Assembly: GCF_009602425.1 (NCBI RefSeq)
Contig: NW_022261477.1
Coordinates: 1 to 64,000 of the forward strand
Direction: 5' to 3'
Origin: Actinia tenebrosa
Taxonomy: Eukaryota; Cnidaria; Anthozoa; Actiniaria; Actiniidae
Length of the DNA stretch: 64,000 nt
This document shows positions 56,501 through 64,000 of this stretch, one piece after another; within the stretch, counting starts at the first letter, position 1; each line of letters starts with the position of its first letter. The notes beneath the pieces are model-generated. The model saw only the letters and a list, made by a program, of their open reading frames with translations. It had not been told where the DNA came from and made no database searches. A program made the translations under genes and the position numbers.

Positions 56501-59500
56501 TGCACAAATATCCACAGTTGTTTCCCATGAGAAAGGCTGAACCAGTAAGTATTTGTGAGTTAAGAGTTGTGTTCAATAAATGCCAAGCTCATTAATTCTT
56601 TTTACTTGTTTTTACCACTCTTTTCGTTGCTTTGCGCTGACCGAGACAGCAGCCGCAACAGGGAAATTGAGCAATACACTTCCGTAAATCAAATAAATTT
56701 GTTGGTACCTTTATAGTATGTTCTCTGATTGGCGGCAGTGTATTGCCCTATTTTTCTGTTACGACTGTTGTCTTGATCGGCACGTAGCAGTGAAAAAAGT
56801 GGTACTGTAAGAATGGCATAATAGTTCCACAGAGTGGATCTTTATTCATTGAATTGCAATTAGAATTTAGAAGTTGATTTTATTTGTGGTGGGAGGTAAA
56901 CTGGAGAACCCAGAGAAAACACAGCACGAAGCACACAGAGAAACAACAAGCAACTCTTTTCACATTATGACTGTCAGAGATGGAAGAGTGAAAATATACG
57001 AGAAGGTTTCGTTTTGACACTGTAGATAATAGAAAATGCTTGGAAATTTTTACTGTGACCAGTTAACGATGCATCAAATCCAAATCATTGGTAGTGCCCT
57101 AGAGCAGTAGAGGCAATGTATTTCTGAATATATATAACTTAATAAAAATTAATCAAATAAGATAAATTTGAAAAAAAGGATGCATGTGCCTAACAAAGAT
57201 GAAAATTTCATTTGAATTAAAAAGCCTTTCTTCTGAAAAAAAAACCCGACTTAATATACGATTAAACTGTATGAATTATTACAGTACTTTCGCTACCATT
57301 ACTTTCAATACCATATTACGTTCACTATCAATCATGGTACTTTTACTAACACCATGCCGAAGTCTGTTTGCATAAGGAATTACAAACCAACAACATAAGA
57401 AACTTATTACACTGTAATATAACAGGTGTGTGTCTGACATTTGTAGGACTGGCCAGATATGAACCAGGGTGGAGCAATAGAAACAGAACAGGATCTAAAA
57501 GGTATTTTTTATCATGTCATGAATACAGGTATATATTTTTTTCAACTGTCTCATTTATCCTATGGCTACTACACTGGTTAGTACCAACCTCTGTCTAGTT
57601 CGTGTGATATAGTGTCTGTTATGAATTCTGTTATAAACTGATATATTTATAATAGCTGTTATAAATCTTGTTTTGTGATTGACTGGTAGCACATGCTTTA
57701 TGAGAGCACACAGTATACACACACACTTTTATTGCATCATTTGCATGTAAAATAATGGTTGTCATTTGTATTTTATAAACGAAAATAATAAAAAACTTGC
57801 TTGCTGTGCTAAACAGAGTTTTAAAGCACTTGGAGATTGGCAGACGATCCAGAAGTGTGAAGAAGCACTCCACGACATGTTGTGCTTCTCCTTCTTACAC
57901 TTCTCTCATGTTCTGCCAATCTCCCCATGCTTTATAACTGCACACAACACACACACATGTTTATTTCTTCATTTTATTGCAAATATGGTACTACATGTAA
58001 ATAAAGATTGATTGATATGTATACATGTATGGAAATTACAGTACAAGAATGAAGGAAGGAAATAGGGAAAAAGGGAGGAAGCGAGAGAGCTTGGATGAAA
58101 GGCAAGGCTTTAGGAAGTTGGTTATTGGGGGTAGGGGAGTAGGGGGGTAGGGAGCAAACGGTAAGTGTACTGCTGAGTAAATGGATAGACAAAAACTTTT
58201 TTCTCTGTTGTAGACATCATTGCAGAAATGAAGCCACAAGAAGCAATCACTGGTTATGAAAAGCTCCTTAAAGATGGTAAGCTATAAACAAAGCACACTT
58301 ACACTACAGTATTCACAGGAGTCTCTGTTCTTTTATTACTTTGTTGTGCTTAGGATCCCTGTGTAATAAATGAGGGGGTTGGTAAAAAAAAGAGAGTAAC
58401 CCACCACAGGTAGCCCACCAAAGAAACAATTAAAAAAAAAGGTGCATAGTGCTGAGAGCGCTTGCCTCTCACCAATGCAACCCGGGTTTGTTTCTTGTAC
58501 TCTTTGTATGTGAGTAGAGTTGTTTGATGGTTCTCTCCTGTGCTTCAAGGGTTTTTCTGCAGGTTCTCCGTTTTTCCACCTTCCAAGAAAATCAACTTCT
58601 AANTTCTAATTTGATCTAGAAATTAAGAGCCTGGACAAAAATTAATTTTTGTAGAATTCAAGTTAACCCATTACATTGTGAAGTTTTTTTTTATTGACTA
58701 TATACTAAAAGTTAGACATCTGAAAGATTTTGTATTGATATATTTTCTCAGGAGTCCCTGTTTCACTTCAAACTAGAAATGATTTGTTGGATCTGGTTGG
58801 TTACTATGGTACTATTAGTGCTGCAGAACCTGTAGCATGGCGTCGAATTGAGAGTAGGGTTTATGCATAGCATAAGGCAATGCTATGATATGGAATTAAT
58901 GAAGTTGTTTAAACCAATAAGTCAGTAAAGTCACTACTGACCATAATAATGTTTAGGAACCAAATTTGATTAGTTGGGTGATCATGAGTCTTTACAATGA
59001 TTGAAAATGGTTGTTGTCATCGTCATTGCCCTCATCATCATCATGATTATCAATAATGTTATCAATAATTATAATTATATTCAATTTTATCTAGTAAAAA
59101 TGTTTAACTAGAAGCCTTCTGTGTTTATTTTATCAGAAAAGTGGCAGCTTAGAAGGGGAGAGTTCTTCAAGTGAATCTTCCGATGAGAGTTCTTCTGATG
59201 AGGAAGAGGTGAATACTTATATCCTCTTTTGTTATGTATTTACATGAGATCTTTCCCATTTATTTTCCCATTTTTTCTCCCTTCCTTTCACTTTCAAACC
59301 CTCTCTCTTTCATCTACGTCATCTCTTTTTCTCTCGCACTACCCCTGTTCCCTTTTTTCTTTTTTAAACTCCATTCTAGATTCTCTCCCATTTCATTTCA
59401 TTCCATCTCTCTCTTTCTTTTTTATTTCCTTCTTTCTTTCCCTCTCTTCCATTCCTCTCATATTCATCAACTCTTCCACCCTTTACGTTGTCTATCTTTC

Positions 59501-62500
59501 ATCCATTCATTCAGTTCATCTTTCCATTTACTTCTCTTACTATTAACCAATTATTACGACAAACCATTCATTCCCCTGCCCTTCCCCCCCTTTTCTTAAT
59601 CTCAACCCCACGATACTGGCAAGGTTCAGGAAAATCGTTATATTTTTGCATAATCATTTCAGGTAGAGAATGTGAGGCACAAGAGGACATGGAGGTACAG
59701 TTAGTAATGGATCATTTTTTCATTATAAGTTGAAGTATTTTGTGCACATTTTATGTTTTATGCAGAAGAGGGGATGGGGGGTTGTTTCCCACTACTTCCC
59801 CTAGATTCCCCAGTGATGGCCCAACTAATCTTATATTGTAATAATTTTGCTATCAGTATGGATAATTATGCAGAGAAGTTATTCAAAAGTATGGAAGACA
59901 AAAACTCAAGATCTTATGATGCTATGATTCTTGCTTTACTGAAGGTAAGTCCGTGTGTGTTCAAGGATCACAGAAATATTTACTGAATGAGATGAGAAAC
60001 TGTAAATCGGTTTCATATGACGTGACAGCTACCTTATTGGTGTACCTTCGACAATGATAACTTTGTCATTAGTTTCTTTTGTTAGGTACATGTACACCAA
60101 ATGTAGCCGCCATCTTGTCAGTTAACTTTCTAGGGGCCGAGTTATTAACGGTGTATTGTATTTGATATTTTGATGAAGAAATGAATGAATGGTTGAATGA
60201 ATGACTGAGCGAGTGCGTGTCAGAATAAAAAAATGGATGAATGAATGTTTAAATGAATAGACCTTATTCGTGGTGTGACAATGTTTTCCCATTTGAACGT
60301 GACAAGCCTCTAGGGGAATGAACAGCTATTGTTTTGAAACTCTTCAGGATATCATCGTTATTCCTTTCGTATCCTTCAGGATACTCACAAATTTTTTTAA
60401 AGAATAAGAACAAAAGAAAATGAATCTCCTAGAGATTTCTCACGCTGAAAACATTGTCACACCAGGAATAAGGTCTACAAATGCAGAATGGATAGATGAA
60501 AATACTAAATGATANAATGATATATCCATTGTCAAATTAACTAAACAATTCTATTTTCTTGTTTAGCACAATTATCATGAAAGAGCATTTGAATTATTTG
60601 AAGATATGAGAGAACAGAATTTTCAAGGTACTGGAAGTTCTAGAATCCATAAGGCAAAAGTATAGCGTGAAATATTCCAGGAGCACTCGATGTATTGTCT
60701 GTGTTTACCTCACCTAAAGTATGCACTTGCCTTATTGCAAAAGTTGAAATTTTATGTTATTTAGAAGGAAAAAAAGAAGTGAATAATCTTTAAATTTTCC
60801 TTTTTCAAATGCCATAAAAAAAAGTAAAAAACAACAACAACAACAACAAACAAACAAAAAAGAAAGAGAAAGGTACAAAACTGAAGAACCCTGAAAAAGC
60901 CATGGCTTGTGACAAGGGATAGAACAAACATCAAAAAAATTCTAATCACAGGTGTTTTATTGCAATCTATATGTCTACATAGTGGTAAGAAACAGAGCCA
61001 TTTATTGCAGTGCTTGCCACCTTATACTTTTGCTTTGTTGTTTAATTCTAATTGTCAGTGTTTTCTGTGTGTCTAACTTGCACCTTTTTTGTTATTTCAC
61101 TACAGCTTCTATTTATACGTACAATGGATTAATCAACAAAAGCTATGTATTTTATGGATATGGAGAAAAATTGTGGAGTGCTGTATTGGTAAGTCATCAA
61201 TTCCTGATGCATTGCTTAAGAATCATAATTTCATCTTTTTTTCAAACATTATCTACCTGTGAGGCTTCAGTTTTGTTTTGTGCCAGTGTGTTAAAGTAAA
61301 TAATTTATATTATTGTTTCTGTCTTTTTACTTTTCGTGTGCATTCTTCATTCTTGTACTGCATTCATTCTTGTACTGCATATCGTCAAGTCATAAACAAA
61401 ATTTTAAAAAGATTTTAGCATAAAAGGTTTTGCCAGGGGGAGGAAAACCAGATAACCCAGGGAAAAAAATCCAATCAAGGGAGAGTTCGGACAAAGTCTA
61501 TTTATTGTGTTGGGTCCAGGAATCAAACCTGAGATCCCAGAGGTAAGGAAGTGCAGGAATATGCTAGCACTACCACTGCACTAACCTTCAGTTTATTCCC
61601 ATCAGCATTTGTTGTGCTGTCTTGATACTTGTGCCCTCATGTTTTGGCATTTTTCACTAGAACTTGATTGAACACATGAAGCAAGAACCTGTTGTTCTTC
61701 CAGATCTCTGTAAGTGTTCTTTGAATACTCTAGTTTTTAGTTCTCTGTTGCTTCCCTACTAGCAGAGCTTCCTTCGTTGGCTTCACAGGTCCGTATTATT
61801 TTGTAGTGTTTTAAATTGGTATTTGTGAATATCTAGACACTGACACAAGGCTTATGCTCATTAAACGAGTCTAGTCATCAAGGAAAAAAGCGGTATTGTA
61901 CAAATTCAAAAACGATCTATTCTGACTTTGTACTCCCAAAGGCACCATGGGCTTGTCAGTGGTAACCAAATAAAATGATCAAATATAGACACTTCTACGA
62001 CAATAATTATTAACTTCATTTAGAGAGGGTAATGTGTGACAGTCTCAACTGATAAACTTGTGGCACTCTACATTGTATGTTTGATGTCTCTAAGTGAGAA
62101 TGGACTGCCATTTCATAAGGTCATCCAAACAACGGCAAAGGTCTAATCATGTGGTTTCATGGTTCATGCATGGAGAAAGCAAGAGGTATAACTAGAGTGC
62201 CTGGGCCAATAGACTTGCTACAAATTTTTAGTTTAAAAGTAAAGCTTCAATTATAGTCTACTCTGAAAGAACCACTGCATTGACATTTATAATTTAATTC
62301 AGTTAGGCTTAATAAAGAAGAGAAGTTACAATTCATTGAATTTATACATCCTCAGATACTTATAATGAGATTTTAAAGCTGTGTGCTCTTATTCCTAATG
62401 GTTCTGACAAGGCTCTTGAAGTGTTTAGAGATATGTGCAGTAAAGGAATTGGTAAGACAAATTATAATATTATAACTAGAATGAAAAGTATAGAAAGCAC

Positions 62501-63379
62501 AGCCACGATATATATTTGATTAATAAATTGATTTACATCCTTTCATTCGACATGTAGCCACCAATCTATCCTTGCCTTCTTTCTTTTTTCTATCTATCCA
62601 TTCAACAATCAATTTTCCATCCATCCATCAACTGTCCATCCTTCAATCCATCCACTGTCCATCCATCCATCCATCCACCATCCATCCATCCATCCATCCA
62701 TCCATTCATCCATCCAAACATCCATCCATTCATTCTGTTCAATCTTTCATGTACATGTAATTACAAGTTAATAAGTAATTTCCAATTTCAGAGCCATCCT
62801 TAGCTACATTTAGTCGTGTTCTCAGAGCTGAATACTACAGAGACAGGAGCATGGCACTGTATGAAAATGGTGAGTTCATTAAAAGCATCTCCATTTGGGC
62901 ACACTTAATTAATGGTCTTGCTTAGTTGTGTGACCCTCACCATACATTTAACACCCTTTTTTAGTTTATTGTCTTTTATTTTAGTACAAGTTGGAAGTTA
63001 TTAAAATAAGTAAACAAACAAACAAACAAAAAAACAAACATACATACAAATGAACAAACAAATGAAAAAACAAAGAAACAAATGAATCATCCTTTTCTAG
63101 TTTATTGTCTTTTATCTTTCATGTAGTACATGGTTGAAGTTATTAGATAAATAAACAAAGAACAAACAAACAAACAACTGAACAAACAAACAAACAAATT
63201 GATAAACTAATAAATCAAAATAGCGTCAATTAAACTCCATGGTCTAAATCTTGATTTTTTATCAGAAGATGAGGGAGATTTAAAACTTAAGCAAAATACC
63301 AACAACAGTGTCCTTCAAGCCATTATCAGCCACTTGGAAACATATGACAAGCTACCAGGATTGAAGCATTCATCTGATA
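53594..63379 (+). CDS. PTCD3: PTCD3, mitochondrial PPR protein (mS39), 5' part
   Basis: Pentatricopeptide-repeat subunit of the mitochondrial small ribosomal subunit. The first exon codes a mitochondrial presequence ([18 protein letters not shown]; Arg-rich, no acid). Exons: 53594-53667, 54064-54119, 54721-54742, 55306-55351, 56161-56229, 56449-56544, 57447-57501, 58214-58276, 58752-58858, 59137-59208, 59663-59694, 59857-59944, 60567-60627, 61106-61188, 61661-61709, 62356-62451, 62792-62869 and 63266-63379. Phases agree throughout (420 codons and one base). Matches to human PTCD3 as remembered: [87 protein letters not shown]-like [10 protein letters not shown], and [17 protein letters not shown]. 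Exon 10 adds a Ser/Asp/Glu block ([16 protein letters not shown]). The C-terminal half lies beyond the window. Confidence 0.94.
54805..55000 (+). repeat. Degenerate SINE copy in a PTCD3 intron
   Basis: ggtggtggtaaaatgcttgt (A-box-like), the agggtctttgcgctctttgg and ttttcctctctctctctctc block, then gagctgtgccccgggttcat. Diverged member of the family at 51375. The following 55000-55300 shows a rough duplication around gctgctgccaaaagcacctt and nothing else. Confidence 0.5.
55740..56060 (-). repeat. SINE copy, reverse orientation, doubled at a contig join
   Basis: ggagaacccagagaaaaacc and ctcaaagcacaggagagaac are the complement of the SINE's 3' block. 55846-55939 is repeated exactly at 55941-56034 on the other side of the single N at 55940, an assembly artefact. 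Confidence 0.8.
56634..56787. mobile_element. 154-bp MITE in a PTCD3 intron
   Basis: The left arm (gaccgagacagcagccgcaa, then cagggaaattgagcaataca) pairs with the right arm (tgtattgccctatttttctg, then ttacgactgttgtcttgatc). The arms are about 45 bases, roughly 80 percent paired. Confidence 0.65.
56860..56970 (-). repeat. SINE fragment, reverse orientation
   Basis: gaagttgattttatttgtgg, ggaggtaaactggagaaccc and agagaaacaacaagcaactc are the complement of the SINE 3' block. Only this part is recognisable. Confidence 0.6.
57819..57937. repeat. Long hairpin in a PTCD3 intron
   Basis: ttttaaagcacttggagatt, ggcaga and agaagtgtgaagaagcac form the left arm. gtgcttctccttcttacact, tct, tctgccaatctcc and gctttata form the right. 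About 50 paired positions with small bulges, loop tccacgacatgtt. A foldback MITE is likeliest; a small-RNA precursor is possible. Confidence 0.6.
58440..58640 (+). repeat. SINE copy in a PTCD3 intron
   Basis: tagtgctgagagcgcttgcc is a tRNA-like A-box region, followed by cccgggtttg, tttgatggttctctcctgtg, and aagggtttttctgcaggttc with ttccaagaaaatcaacttct. A single N lies at 58603 inside it. Confidence 0.7.
59225..59620. repeat. Pyrimidine-rich low-complexity stretch
   Basis: C/T-rich sequence (tctctctt, ttcccttt, cattcatt words) in a PTCD3 intron. The overlapping 105- and 121-codon frames are by-products. Confidence 0.75.
60258..60477. mobile_element. 220-bp MITE in a PTCD3 intron
   Basis: tagaccttattcgtggtgtg followed by acaatgttttccc at the left is mirrored by gaaaacattgtcacaccagg and aataaggtcta at the right. 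The arms are 32 bases with two or three mismatches. Termini resemble the 2393-2622 element. A single N at 60515 lies just outside. Confidence 0.75.
61425..61600 (-). repeat. SINE copy, reverse orientation
   Basis: agggggaggaaaaccagata and acccagggaaaaaaatccaa (3' block complement), ending at ggaatcaaacctgagatccc (B-box complement) and gctagcactaccactgcact (A-box complement). A nearly whole tRNA-like head. Confidence 0.7.
62610..62730. repeat. (ATCC)n tetranucleotide microsatellite
   Basis: atcc/catc repeats for about 110 bases in the intron before the 62792 exon of PTCD3. Confidence 0.95.
63005..63215. repeat. (CAAA)n repeats, duplicated block
   Basis: Two caaa-rich arrays (63011-63080 and 63154-63200) are each preceded by the similar block agtttattgtcttttat...gttgaagttatta, so a roughly 150-base segment looks duplicated in tandem. 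Confidence 0.75.
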
Positions 63380-63718
63380 GTATGTATTTTAATACTCCAG
63401 ATTTGAATTCCTTGTTGCTCAGGGTTACCCTCGACTTGTGTAGAATATTCATGTCTTCCAGGTCTATGGAATGTAATGGAAATGCATTGATTGATGTCCA
63501 TCAAAACCTACTTTGTCACGATGGCAAATTGTATGATTTCACTTGTGTGATTGAGAAGCACTGTAAAAGTTGTACATTCTTTACCTTGCTGTTGAGTATT
63601 AATTTTGTGAATATTTATACACTGGTATGAGGCTAAGCCTGAGCAATTAAGTCGATAATCAAAGAACACAGTGGTAACTTGCAACTCAAAAAAGGTCTGT
63701 TATCATCATACCATGAGT

Positions 63719-63753
63719 CGGGGGGGGGGGGGGGAAAAAAAGGACCATTAAAA

Positions 63754-63784
<31 letters not shown>

Positions 63785-63785
63785 G
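63719..63785. repeat. Poly-G tracts
   Basis: Two long G runs (about 63720-63734 and 63757-63783) separated by aaaaaaaggaccattaaaa. They lie after PTCD3's last visible exon. The Gly- and Pro-rich frames across them are spurious. 63800-64000 is purine-rich with no exon seen. Confidence 0.9.
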
Positions 63786-64000
63786 AATACAGTGCATGTA
63801 CAATGTGGTGGAGGGAGGGGAGGGAAGGAGAGGGAAGAACAAGAAAGAAATGGAGAGGGGAGGCATGAGTTGTCGAAATGAATGGCAAAGAAAGTTCTAA
63901 AAATTAATGTGATGTCAGGAAAAAGATAGACGGGAGAATGTGTTGTAATGGTAAGTGAAGGGAGTAAGGAGATTGGAGTCAACAGAGATTTCACACAAGA

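Noticed and set aside
59229-59599. Ser/Phe/Pro-rich frames of 105 and 121 codons
   Set aside because: Pyrimidine-rich low-complexity intron sequence of PTCD3.
63633-63994. Pro-rich and Gly-rich frames near the window end
   Set aside because: They arise from poly-G tracts.
1-64000. Retrovirus-like, Polinton-like or LINE coding sequences
   Set aside because: No reverse transcriptase, integrase, capsid, envelope or packaging ATPase motifs were seen in any listed frame.

Overview
The window is eukaryotic nuclear DNA. It is AT-rich, has many short exons with GT/AG introns, and is full of microsatellites, small inverted-repeat (MITE-like) elements and tRNA-derived SINEs. I infer an early-branching animal, most likely an anthozoan cnidarian (coral or sea anemone). 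The reasons are single-exon rhodopsin-like GPCRs of no familiar subfamily, a short-exon LBP/BPI gene, and the repeat style. No sequence search was possible, so the lineage is an inference.

Layout. 453-5743 (+): 3' two thirds of an LBP/BPI-family lipid-binding gene (12 exons seen, 364 aa, N-terminus upstream). 6607-6792 (+): one isolated exon coding S3-S4 of domain IV of a voltage-gated sodium-type channel, flanked by hexanucleotide arrays. 8505-9941 (+): GPCR with a long third intracellular loop built of four 36-residue repeats. 14032-15089 (-): second rhodopsin-like GPCR. 15.1-20.3 kb: no gene seen; microsatellites and nested foldback MITEs. 20313-26248 (+): secreted protein with two CAP/SCP domains joined by a mucin-like Thr/Pro/Ser linker (500 aa). 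26.3-32.8 kb: no firm gene, a few weak minus-strand candidates. 32823-38907 (+): secreted protein of unrecognised family with a TATA promoter and phase-0 exons, interrupted by a 637-base assembly gap. 41684-42859 (-): ankyrin-repeat protein with a PP1-docking motif. 45004-53472 (-): CutC copper homeostasis protein (8 exons, 250 aa). 53594-63379+ (+): PTCD3, the mitoribosomal PPR protein mS39 (18 exons seen, 3' end beyond the window). CutC and PTCD3 are head to head, with 121 bp between start codons.

The sequence is a draft scaffold. Isolated single N bases mark contig joins. At two of them (46391 and 55940) the same sequence appears on both sides of the N (about 1 kb and 94 bp), which looks like unmerged contig overlap. 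The first of these falsely doubles two CutC exons.

The genes do not form an operon or pathway. LBP/BPI, the CAP protein and the unknown secreted protein are secreted, the GPCRs and the channel piece are membrane proteins, and CutC and PTCD3 are housekeeping genes. I saw no reverse transcriptase, capsid, envelope or transposase reading frame, no tRNA or rRNA gene, and no CRISPR.
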